Below are positions 33,527 through 41,747 of a DNA stretch of 64,000 nt, in pieces; positions within the stretch are counted from its first letter, which is position 1; the number at the start of each line of letters is the position of its first letter. A program made the position numbers and the translations under genes. Below the pieces are notes generated by a model. That model was not told where the DNA came from and searched no databases. It worked only from the letters and a program-made list of their open reading frames with translations. This stretch comes from Phycisphaerae bacterium (GTDB lineage: Bacteria; Planctomycetota; Phycisphaerae; UBA1845; Fen-1342): NCBI GenBank assembly GCA_017999985.1, contig JAGNKU010000012.1:1-64000 (forward strand), read 5' to 3'.

Positions 33527-34876
33527 ATGAAGAACGAGTCGTCGCTTCCGAGCGGGTTTGGACTGAATCGGCGTGAGTTTCTGGCATCGGCCGCCGCGGC
33601 CGGCGCCGGCTTGATGATGACCTGGCCCGGCTGGGCGCAGGAGCAGGCGGCGGGGGAGAAGGTCGACGCTCTGCGCGTCGCGTTCATCGGCCCCGGCAGC
33701 CAGGGCCGCAACCTGCTGAACCAGGCGCTGAAGATCCCCGGCATTCGGTTCGTCGCGATCTGCGACATCTGGCCATACAACCAGACCTACGCCGCCAACA
33801 TTCTGAAGAAATACGACATGCCCGTGAAGGTCTACACCGAGTACCAGGAGCTGCTGGCGACGGAGAAGGACCTCGATGCGGCGATCGTGGCCACGCCGGA
33901 CTGGGTGCATGCCGAGCACACCATCGCGTGCCTGAAGGCGGGCCTCAACGTGTACTGCGAAAAGGAGATGTCGAACACGCTGGAGGGGGCGAAGCAGATG
34001 GTGCGCGCGGCGCGCGAGACGAAGAAGCTGCTGCAGATCGGCCACCAGCGGCGCAGCAACCCGCGTTACTGGCACGCGCTCAAGATGATCAAGAATGACA
34101 AGATCTGCGGCCGCATCACGCACGTGAACGGGCAGTGGAACCGGTCGCGGCGCTTTGACATCGGCTGGCCGGAGGGCAAGGAGCTCGACGCCGCCACGCT
34201 GAAGAAGTACGGCTACGACACGATGGAGCGGTTCTGCAACTGGCGCTGGTACAAGCAGTACTCGGGCGGGCCGATGGCGGACCTGGGTTCACACCAGATC
34301 GACGTCTTCAACTGGTTCCTCGAGACGCTGCCGGCCGGCGTGCAGGCCAGCGGCGGCTTGGACAACTACGACGACCGCGAGTGGTACGACAACGTGCTGT
34401 CGCTGTATGACTGGAAGGTCAACGGCAAGCACGTGCGCGGCTTCTACCAGGTGCTGAACACGACGAGCCACGGCGGGTTCTGGGAGGCGTTCATGGGCGA
34501 CGAGGGCTCGCTCGTCATCTCCGAGGACACGCGCAAGGGGTTCGCCTTCCGCGAGCCGGAAGCCAAGCGGCGCGAGTGGGAAGACGAAGCCTCCAAGATC
34601 GAGACCATGGACCGCGACGCGATCGAGCTGAAGATCGGCGAGACGCTGCGGCCGGACGGCACCAAGGATCCCGAGTCGCAGCGGTTGCTCGAAGAGAGCC
34701 AGAAGCCGCCACACCAGTTGCACCTGGAGAACTTCTTCAACGCGATCCGGGGCGGCACGCCGCTGTCGTGCCCGCCCGAGGTCGCGTATGAAACGGCGGT
34801 CACGGTCCTGAAGGCCAACGAGGCCGTCGAAAAGGGCTGCCGGATCGAGTTCCAGCCGGAAGAATTCAAGGTGTAG
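33527..34876 (+). CDS. TAT-exported Gfo/Idh/MocA-family oxidoreductase
   Basis: 449 aa. The twin-arginine signal NRREFLASAAAAGAG marks export of the folded, cofactor-loaded enzyme. The Rossmann domain begins RVAFIGPGSQGRNLL; the catalytic Lys region is YCEKEMSNTL (EKP variant, Pro to Glu-Met). The C-terminal beta domain has GGPMADLGSHQIDVFNWF. Family members oxidise or reduce sugars with tightly bound NAD(P). A periplasmic glycoside or sugar dehydrogenase is likely. The cytochrome gene starts at the very next base after its stop codon. Confidence 0.9.
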   Translation: MKNESSLPSGFGLNRREFLASAAAAGAGLMMTWPGWAQEQAAGEKVDALRVAFIGPGSQGRNLLNQALKIPGIRFVAICDIWPYNQTYAANILKKYDMPVKVYTEYQELLATEKDLDAAIVATPDWVHAEHTIACLKAGLNVYCEKEMSNTLEGAKQMVRAARETKKLLQIGHQRRSNPRYWHALKMIKNDKICGRITHVNGQWNRSRRFDIGWPEGKELDAATLKKYGYDTMERFCNWRWYKQYSGGPMADLGSHQIDVFNWFLETLPAGVQASGGLDNYDDREWYDNVLSLYDWKVNGKHVRGFYQVLNTTSHGGFWEAFMGDEGSLVISEDTRKGFAFREPEAKRREWEDEASKIETMDRDAIELKIGETLRPDGTKDPESQRLLEESQKPPHQLHLENFFNAIRGGTPLSCPPEVAYETAVTVLKANEAVEKGCRIEFQPEEFKV

Positions 34877-37183
34877 ATGCACCGCAAGCTGGCACAGAGC
34901 GCCGTGCTGTTGTTGCTGGTGCTGGGCGGCGCCACGCTGCGGCTGTCCGCCGGTGAGCCGGCCGAGGTGGAGTTGCTCAAGACGGATAGCGCCGCGCCGT
35001 ACGTGCATCGCCTGACGCTCTACGATCACGACGGTAAGGCGATCAATCCCAAGGACGAGCCCGCGGTGCCGTACTCGCCGGCGATGACCTGCGGCAAGTG
35101 TCACCCGGTTGGGCAGATCAGTCATGGCTGGCATTTCAATGCCTGGGACCCGAATGTGCCAGCGGGGCGGTCGGGCGAGCCATGGTTCCTCGTCGATCAG
35201 CGCACGGGCACGGTGCTGCCGATCTCGGGGCGCGGCTGGCCGGGTACGTATAAGCCGGAAGATGTTGGCCTGTCGAACTGGGAGTTCGTGCTCCGCTTTG
35301 GCGCGCATACGCCGGGCGGGGGCTATGGGGCGCCGAGCGGCGAGGTGCTCGCGAAGTCGCGCGAGGAGGCGCGCTGGAAGATCTCCGGCCAACTCGAAGT
35401 GGACTGCATGAGCTGCCATAGCGCGGGGCAGTCGCACGACCCGGCGGAGGCGGCCCGGCAGATTGAGGCGCAGAATTTCAAGTGGTCGCCGACGATCGCA
35501 CTGGGCTTGGGCGTGGTGCGGGGCGAGGCCCGCAAGGTGCCGGACGACTGGGATCCGACGATGCCACCGAATCCGGATTACCCGGAGCGGGCTGGTCCGA
35601 AGCTGATCTACGACCTGCGGCAGTTTGACCGGGACGACCGGGTGTTCTTCGACATCACGCGCCGCCCGCCGGTCGAGCGCTGCTACTTCTGCCACTCGTT
35701 CCGCGAGGTGGGGCCGTTGGCGGAGGATCATCTGGCCAAGTCGCGTGATGTGCACCTGGCGGCGGGGCTGATTTGCTCGGACTGCCACCGCAATGAGCTT
35801 GATCACTTGACGGTGCGCGGTTTCGACGGTGAGGCGGCGCTGCGCGACGACGACACCGTCGCGACTCTGACGTGTGAAGGCTGCCATCTCGGGTCCGAGA
35901 CCGAGCCGGCCGAGCACATGGTGGGGCGGTACGGCGCGCCGCGGCCGGAGCACCCGGGTTTTCCGACGATTCACTTCGAGAAGCTCGCGTGTACGGTGTG
36001 CCACAGCGGGCCGTGGCCGGCGATGGATGCGCACGAGTTTCAGACGGCGCTCGCGCACGGGCTGGGCCTGGCGACGCGCGAACGCAAAGACACCGATCCG
36101 CCGGAGATTGGCGGGCCGATCTTCGTGCGGCAGCCGGACGGCAAGCTTGGCTTGCAACGCAGCGTGTGGCCGTCGTACTGGGGGCACACGCCGACCGAAG
36201 GACCGCGTCCGCTGCTGCCGGCGGTGGTGCAGAAGATCGCGGGCAAGCTGCTGCCGAAAACGACGACGCAGCCGGTGGGGACGGACCGCGAGCAGATCAA
36301 GGCGGTGCTAGCGGCCCTGCGCGGCGCGAAGGGCGTGGAGGGCGAGCCCTGGTGCGTGCGGAACGGCACGCTTTTCCAGCTCAACGCGGACGGCGGTCAG
36401 CTCGTGATGGCGCCGAGCCAGCCGTGCATGTGGTCGCTGGCCCACAATGTGCGCCCGGCGTCGCAGTCGCTCGGCATTCGCGCGTGCACGGATTGCCACG
36501 CAGCCGACACTCCCGTGTTCTTCGGAGTCGCGACGACGGCCCGACAGATAGCGCGCGGCGATGCGTCCGTGCCCATGGCGCGCTACCACGGCTATGACTC
36601 AACCTTGGCGAGCCTTTGGGCGACGAGCTTCCAATTCCGCTCGGCGTTCAAGTGGTTCGGGTTTGCCTGTGCCGCGGTGATCGCCCTGGTCTTGATACGC
36701 GTTCCGCTCGATGTGCTGACCCGCCCGGCGCTCGCCGCGCCAACCGGGGTGGTGCCGTTCGGCAGACTGGAAAGGTCAAGTTGGGCGTTCGTGGTCCTTG
36801 GGACCGTGATCGGCGCGGTGACCGGGCTGGGCTCGAAGTGGCTGTTGGGCAGATTAGTCACGTGGGCGCTGCTGACGCACATGATTGGCGCCGGCCTGTT
36901 TCTCGTCGGCGTCACCGCGGCGGCCGTGCTGTGGGCGCGTCGGTGCCGGGGACCGGCCAAGGGGCGCAGCGCGCTGCAGAAGCTGGTCACGTGGCTGGTG
37001 CTTGGCTGCAGCCTTACATTGATTGGCACGATGCTGGCGGCGATGACGCCGTTGTGCGGATATCGGCAGCAGGCTCTGATGGCCGTCTGGCACTACTGGG
37101 CGGCGATCGTCCTGCTGGTACTGATTGTGGTCTATGCCGTGCTGGCTCTGGCCGGCCGCGGGCCGAAAGGAAGGACGTCATGA
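34877..37183 (+). CDS. seven-haem cytochrome c fused to a five-helix membrane domain
   Basis: 768 aa with an N-terminal signal. CxxCH haem sites: 72-76, 177-181, 269-273, 300-304, 333-337, 372-376 and 537-541. Residues ~590-760 form five transmembrane helices with His in LLTHMIGAG and AVWHYWAA, which could bind haem b or a quinone site. The haem-bearing part would face the periplasm. I know no named family with this exact layout. Position (zero spacing behind a TAT-dehydrogenase, ATGA overlap with the next gene) points to electron transfer from periplasmic oxidation into or out of the quinone pool; that role is inference. Confidence 0.85.
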   Translation: MHRKLAQSAVLLLLVLGGATLRLSAGEPAEVELLKTDSAAPYVHRLTLYDHDGKAINPKDEPAVPYSPAMTCGKCHPVGQISHGWHFNAWDPNVPAGRSGEPWFLVDQRTGTVLPISGRGWPGTYKPEDVGLSNWEFVLRFGAHTPGGGYGAPSGEVLAKSREEARWKISGQLEVDCMSCHSAGQSHDPAEAARQIEAQNFKWSPTIALGLGVVRGEARKVPDDWDPTMPPNPDYPERAGPKLIYDLRQFDRDDRVFFDITRRPPVERCYFCHSFREVGPLAEDHLAKSRDVHLAAGLICSDCHRNELDHLTVRGFDGEAALRDDDTVATLTCEGCHLGSETEPAEHMVGRYGAPRPEHPGFPTIHFEKLACTVCHSGPWPAMDAHEFQTALAHGLGLATRERKDTDPPEIGGPIFVRQPDGKLGLQRSVWPSYWGHTPTEGPRPLLPAVVQKIAGKLLPKTTTQPVGTDREQIKAVLAALRGAKGVEGEPWCVRNGTLFQLNADGGQLVMAPSQPCMWSLAHNVRPASQSLGIRACTDCHAADTPVFFGVATTARQIARGDASVPMARYHGYDSTLASLWATSFQFRSAFKWFGFACAAVIALVLIRVPLDVLTRPALAAPTGVVPFGRLERSSWAFVVLGTVIGAVTGLGSKWLLGRLVTWALLTHMIGAGLFLVGVTAAAVLWARRCRGPAKGRSALQKLVTWLVLGCSLTLIGTMLAAMTPLCGYRQQALMAVWHYWAAIVLLVLIVVYAVLALAGRGPKGRTS

Positions 37184-37923
37184 TACGAATCGCATTGTTG
37201 TCCATCGCCGCAACTCTGGTGTTGGCTTTCAGCGGCGCAGTGGCTGCCGCTCAGGAGAAGCAGCCCGCCCCGACGACGCAGCCGGCGAAGGCGGACGAGG
37301 GCACGCCCAAGACCGGCGACACCAAGCTGGTGCCGCTGGAGATCAAGCTGCCGCGGCCGGCGTTCAAGGGTACGCCGACGAACATCCCGCCGGGCACGAA
37401 CCTGGAGCCGCCGCGCAAGGGGCCGCGACCGCCGTTTCTGGCGCCGCCCGGCACGAAGAACGTCGCGCTCAACAAGCCGGTCACGAGCAGTGACCGCGAG
37501 CCGATCATCGGGACGATGAAGCTGGTGACGGACGGCGACAACGAGGCGAAGGAAGGCAGCTATGTGGAGCTGGGCCCCGGGCTGCAGTGGGTCCAGATCG
37601 ACCTGAAGGAGAAGTACAACATCTACGCGATCCTGGTGTGGCATTACCATTCCAGCGCGCGCGTCTATCATGATGTGGTGGTGCAGGTGGCCGACGACGC
37701 GGATTTCATCGAGAACGTTCGCACGCTGTACAGCAATGATCACGACAACTCGTCCGGATTGGGCCTGGGCACCGAGAAGGAGTTCTGGGAGACGTACGAG
37801 GGACGCCTGATCGACGCCAAGGGTGCCACGGCGCGCTACGTCCGGCTCTACAGCAAGGGCAGCACGGCCGATGACCAGAACCACTACATCGAGGTGGAGG
37901 TCTACGGCCTGCCGGCCAAGTAA
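37180..37923 (+). CDS. secreted F5/8-type-C (discoidin)-like protein
   Basis: 247 aa. Signal peptide ending AVAAAQ, then a ~75-residue Pro/Thr/Lys-rich linker. The domain starts NVALNKPVTSSDREPIIG and continues LQWVQIDLKEKYNIYAI and ATARYVRLYSKGS, the discoidin/galactose-binding beta-sandwich pattern. Probably binds a glycan or the cell surface. It overlaps the cytochrome stop codon by ATGA, so the two are translationally coupled. Confidence 0.82.
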   Translation: MIRIALLSIAATLVLAFSGAVAAAQEKQPAPTTQPAKADEGTPKTGDTKLVPLEIKLPRPAFKGTPTNIPPGTNLEPPRKGPRPPFLAPPGTKNVALNKPVTSSDREPIIGTMKLVTDGDNEAKEGSYVELGPGLQWVQIDLKEKYNIYAILVWHYHSSARVYHDVVVQVADDADFIENVRTLYSNDHDNSSGLGLGTEKEFWETYEGRLIDAKGATARYVRLYSKGSTADDQNHYIEVEVYGLPAK

Positions 37924-37924
37924 C

Positions 37925-37962
37925 AGGGATCGAGGGAACCAGGGATCGCGGGATCGAGGGAA
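37925..37962 (+). repeat. GGGATCGAGGGAA short repeat between genes
   Basis: GGGATCGAGGGAA occurs at 37926-37938 and 37950-37962 (24-bp step), with a degenerate GGGATCG copy between them. It stands exactly where the next gene's ribosome-binding site and first codons would be expected. Confidence 0.6.
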
Positions 37963-38010
37963 GACGCCCGGCCGTATCGGCTTGTTGCGCTGATCCTCGT
38001 TAGCGCGGCG

Positions 38011-39552
38011 GTGGCACTGGCGTTTCGTCTGCCCGGGCTGAATCTGCGCCCGATGCACGGTGACGAAGCGGTTCACGCCGTGAAGTTCGATGAGCTCTGG
38101 CATGCTGGCCAGTACCAGTATGACCCGGACGAATACCACGGCCCGACGCTCTACTACCTGACATTTCCATCCGTTTGGCTCAGCGGGGCGACGGACTTCG
38201 CCCACACACAGGCGGCCACGTATCGCATTGTGCCGGTCGTAGTCGGCGTCGTGCTGATTCTGCTGCTGCTATTGATCGGTCGCGGCCTGGGCTGGCCGGC
38301 GACGGCGGGCGCTGCGGTGCTCACGGCCGTCTCGCCCGCGATGGTGTTCTATAGCCGCTATTACATCCAGGAAACGCTGCTGGTCTGTTTCACGCTGCTG
38401 GTGATTGCGGCCGGGTGGCGGTATGTGCAATCGCGACGCATCGGCTGGGTGCTGCTGGCCGGCGTCGGCGTGGGGCTGATGCACGCAACCAAGGAAACGT
38501 GCGTGATCGTGTGGGGGGCGCTGGTGGGAGCGCTGGTTGTCACCCTGCTGTGGGTTCGCGCCTCCCACACCGCTGATGCTCACCCTGCCCTCCCCCCGAG
38601 AGGGGGCGGACTGTGGGTGGCGCTGGGCGCGGGTGTGCTCGCGGCGGTGCTTGTTTCGGTGCTGCTTTTCTCCGCCGGGTTCACGCATCTCCGCGGCCCG
38701 CTCGATTCGCTGCGCGCCTATGCGATCTATTTCCAACGAGCCGGCGGCGGCGTGCATGAGCATCCTTGGTACTACTACTTGCAGATGCTGGGGTATACGC
38801 ACTACACGCCGGGCCCGGTGTTCAGCGAGGTGCTCATCGTGGGGCTGGCCGTCGTCGGGCTGATCGTGATCGTGCGCCGGCGTGAGACGAGCGGCTTGCT
38901 CCGCTTTGTCGCGGTGTACACGATCCTGCTCACCGCGATCTACTCGGCGATTCCGTACAAGACGCCGTGGTGTGCGCTCGGATTGCTGCATGGCATGATC
39001 CTGCTCGCGGGCCACGGCGCCGCGACGCTGGTCGCCGGGTGCCTGTCGCGCACCAAGCTGGGCATGGGCCGTCTTGCGCTCACCGCCGGGGTAGCCGTGC
39101 TTCTGCTGGCCGGCACAACTCAGTTGGCGTGGCAGGCTTGGCGCGGCAGCCAGCGCTTCTATGCCGATCGGCGCAATCCGTATGTGTACGCCCATCCGGT
39201 GCGCGATGTGGAGCACCTCACGACGCAGCTCACGCGCCTGGCCGCCGTCTCGCCGGACGGGCCGCGCATGCTCATCAAGATCGTCGTCGAGAACTGCTGG
39301 CCGCTGCCGTGGTACCTGCGCGGCTTCGAGCGCGTCGGCTATTGGGAGCAGCCGCCAGATGAACCGGACGCCGACGTGGTTCTCGTTTCGTACGCGCTCC
39401 AGGACGCGCTCGCCCCGCGGCTGCGCGACGCGTACGAAGTCAGCTACTATGGACTGCGGCGGGACGAGATTCTTGCGGTCTACGTCCGGCGCGCCTTGTG
39501 GACGACGTTTGTCCAAAGCCTGACGCCGGCCACGCAGCCGACAGCGCCATGA
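38011..39552 (+). CDS. GT39 / TIGR03663-type polytopic membrane glycosyltransferase-like protein
   Basis: 513 aa from GTG 38011. About 10-11 membrane helices; the first loop has the acidic motif MHGDEAVHAVKFD typical of GT-C (dolichol-phosphate-mannose-type) transferases, followed by YYLTFPSVW. The soluble C-terminal ~130 residues are periplasmic. The open frame extends upstream to 37924 and codes for the first half of membrane helix 1 (RLVALILVSAAVALAFRL), yet contains no ATG, GTG or TTG, so the real start is unclear. Its stop overlaps apbE by ATGA. Confidence 0.78.
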   Translation: MALAFRLPGLNLRPMHGDEAVHAVKFDELWHAGQYQYDPDEYHGPTLYYLTFPSVWLSGATDFAHTQAATYRIVPVVVGVVLILLLLLIGRGLGWPATAGAAVLTAVSPAMVFYSRYYIQETLLVCFTLLVIAAGWRYVQSRRIGWVLLAGVGVGLMHATKETCVIVWGALVGALVVTLLWVRASHTADAHPALPPRGGGLWVALGAGVLAAVLVSVLLFSAGFTHLRGPLDSLRAYAIYFQRAGGGVHEHPWYYYLQMLGYTHYTPGPVFSEVLIVGLAVVGLIVIVRRRETSGLLRFVAVYTILLTAIYSAIPYKTPWCALGLLHGMILLAGHGAATLVAGCLSRTKLGMGRLALTAGVAVLLLAGTTQLAWQAWRGSQRFYADRRNPYVYAHPVRDVEHLTTQLTRLAAVSPDGPRMLIKIVVENCWPLPWYLRGFERVGYWEQPPDEPDADVVLVSYALQDALAPRLRDAYEVSYYGLRRDEILAVYVRRALWTTFVQSLTPATQPTAP

Positions 39553-40445
39553 ACTTCGCTGCATCGGACAGGCCGCAGCACGGGCAGGGGGGCGCAGCCC
39601 ACCGTTTCGCCCACGACGCGATGGCGTGCACGTTCGAGCTGTACCTCGTGGGTGTTGGCGCCCGCTACGCCCGCCAGGCTGCGGAAGCCGCGTTCGAGGA
39701 GGTGCACCGCCTCGAACAGCTCCTCAGCCGCTTCATCCCCCACAGTGACATCGGCCAGATCAACGCGCTGCAACCCGGCAGCGCCATCCGCGTGAGCCCC
39801 GAGACGATCGAGTGCCTGCAACTCGCGGCCGAAGTTCACCAGCAGACCGGCGGCGCGTTCGACATTGCGTTTCACAGCCAGCCGCGAATAGGCCCAGATG
39901 GGCCGTCGCCGCTGATCTTCGATCCGACGCAATCCGCGATCGGCGTGCAGCGAACCGGGGTCGTGCTCGACCTGGGGGCCATCGGCAAGGGCTACGCCGT
40001 GGATCGCGTTGCGGCGCTGCTGCGTGAATGGAAGATCCCGGCGGCACTCGTGCATAGTGGCCAGAGCACGGTCTACGCGCTGGGCCGGCCGCCGACCGGC
40101 GACGCATGGCGCCTGACTCTGCGGTCGCCGGACGAGCAGGGCGATGCGCTCGGCACGCTGGCGCTGACCGACGAAGCTCTGAGCGGATCGGGCCAGCGTC
40201 TGCACGGCGGGCACATCCGCGACCCGCGCACCGGCGCACCGGCCACGGCGTACTCCGCTACCTGGGCGGTCGCGTCGTCCGCGGCGGTGTCCGATGCGCT
40301 GTCGACGGCGTTCATGCTGCTCACGCCGGCGGAGGTCGCCACCGTGTGTGGACGCCAGCGCGACGTGTCCGGTATACTGCGGCCCACGACGGCGCAGACG
40401 GGGCGGGAACTGCTGTGTTTTGGCCGCCACCAACCAGGAACCTGA
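39549..40445 (+). CDS. apbE: FAD:protein FMN transferase (ApbE family)
   Basis: 298 aa. Motifs: MACTFELYL near the start, ...FDIAFHSQ, LGAIGKGYAVDRVA (FAD/Mg site) and HIRDPRTGAP. It attaches FMN covalently to Thr/Ser of target proteins in the periplasm, but no classical lipobox or signal is visible at this start, so it may be cytosolic. No obvious FMN-carrier (S/T-GAT) protein is encoded nearby. Starts inside the preceding stop codon. Confidence 0.9.
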   Translation: MNFAASDRPQHGQGGAAHRFAHDAMACTFELYLVGVGARYARQAAEAAFEEVHRLEQLLSRFIPHSDIGQINALQPGSAIRVSPETIECLQLAAEVHQQTGGAFDIAFHSQPRIGPDGPSPLIFDPTQSAIGVQRTGVVLDLGAIGKGYAVDRVAALLREWKIPAALVHSGQSTVYALGRPPTGDAWRLTLRSPDEQGDALGTLALTDEALSGSGQRLHGGHIRDPRTGAPATAYSATWAVASSAAVSDALSTAFMLLTPAEVATVCGRQRDVSGILRPTTAQTGRELLCFGRHQPGT

Positions 40446-40446
40446 G

Positions 40447-41736
40447 ATGTCCACACACCGAATTTCACGCCGCAAGTTCGTCCAGCGGGCCGCGACGGCG
40501 GCCGCCGTGTTCTACATCGTCCCGCGCCATGTGCTGGGCGGCCGGGGTTACGTTCCGCCAAGCGAAGTAGTCACGCGCGGTGTCATCGGCACCGGCGGGC
40601 AAGGCCTGAGCCACGTGACCGAGAACGTGGAGGGTCAGCCGCCGGTCACGCTGGCGGTCTGCGATGTGGATCGCAAGCATCTTGAGAACGGCCTGAAGCG
40701 CGCCGGCCGAAGCTGTGACGGCTACGCCGATTTCCGGGAGGTGCTGGAGCGGAAGGACATCGACACGATCCACGTCGCCACGCCGCCGCACTGGCACGCC
40801 GTCGTTGGCATCGCCGCGGCCCAGGCGGGCAAGGATGTGTTCGGCGAAAAGCCGTTCGCGCGGACGATCGCGGAAGGGCGGGCGCTGGCGGGTGCGATCC
40901 GGAGTTACGGGCGGGTCTTTCAGGTCAACACGCATGGCCGCTTCGGGAACTACTACCACTTCGGCGCGACGAAGATGCTGCGCAAGCTCGTCGACAGCGG
41001 CTTGCTGGGCACGCCGTTGACGGTGCGTTTGACCGCCGCGAACGGCATCTTCTGGAAGGTGAAGATGTGGAGCGGGCGGACGAACCTGACGCCCGAGCCG
41101 GTGCCGGCTGTACTTGACTATGACATGTGGCTCGGCCCGGCGCCGTCCAGGCCGTACCATCCGCACCGCGTCCATCAGAGCTTTCGCGGCTACTGGGACT
41201 ACGACGGCGGCGGGCTGGCGGACATGGGGCAGCATTACCTTGACCCCGTGCAGTACATGCTGAACAAGGACGACACCAGCCCGGTGGAGATCGAAGCCGA
41301 GGCGCCCTGGCCGCAGCATCCCGACGCGGTGGGGATGTGGGGCACTATCCGGCTGAAGTACGACGACGGCCACACGCTGATTCTGCAGAGCGGCGAATGG
41401 GGGCCGGCGGACCCGGCCGGGCTGCCGTTCATCGAGGGGCCGCGCGGCAAGGTGTACGACAACTACCGCACCGATCCGCCGGGCCTGTTCGATCAACTCG
41501 CGCGCTTCCCCGATCCGCCGCCGCTACTCGATTTCGAGACGGCGGTGCGCACGCGGAAGCAGCCGGGTGGCAACGCGGACGTGGCCCAGCGGTCGTGCGC
41601 GCTGGTGAACCTGGCGAATATTGCGATTCGCACGGGGCGCAAGCTGCGCTATGACCCGGTGCGCGAACGCTTCGTGGGGGATGAGCAGGCCAACCTCCTG
41701 GTCGCGCAGCCCATGCGCGCCCCGTGGCATATCTAG
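40447..41736 (+). CDS. TAT-exported Gfo/Idh/MocA-family oxidoreductase (second)
   Basis: 429 aa. TAT signal ISRRKFVQRAATAAAVF. Rossmann start RGVIGTGGQGLSHV, catalytic DVFGEKPFARTIAEGR (canonical EKP), and GGGLADMGQHYLDPVQYML with candidate catalytic His. Distinct from the first copy: it keeps EKP and lacks the C-terminal extension. It begins one base after the apbE stop codon. Together the two enzymes could act on different positions or partners of the same periplasmic sugar substrate. Confidence 0.9.
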   Translation: MSTHRISRRKFVQRAATAAAVFYIVPRHVLGGRGYVPPSEVVTRGVIGTGGQGLSHVTENVEGQPPVTLAVCDVDRKHLENGLKRAGRSCDGYADFREVLERKDIDTIHVATPPHWHAVVGIAAAQAGKDVFGEKPFARTIAEGRALAGAIRSYGRVFQVNTHGRFGNYYHFGATKMLRKLVDSGLLGTPLTVRLTAANGIFWKVKMWSGRTNLTPEPVPAVLDYDMWLGPAPSRPYHPHRVHQSFRGYWDYDGGGLADMGQHYLDPVQYMLNKDDTSPVEIEAEAPWPQHPDAVGMWGTIRLKYDDGHTLILQSGEWGPADPAGLPFIEGPRGKVYDNYRTDPPGLFDQLARFPDPPPLLDFETAVRTRKQPGGNADVAQRSCALVNLANIAIRTGRKLRYDPVRERFVGDEQANLLVAQPMRAPWHI

Positions 41737-41747
41737 GAGCTAACCCG

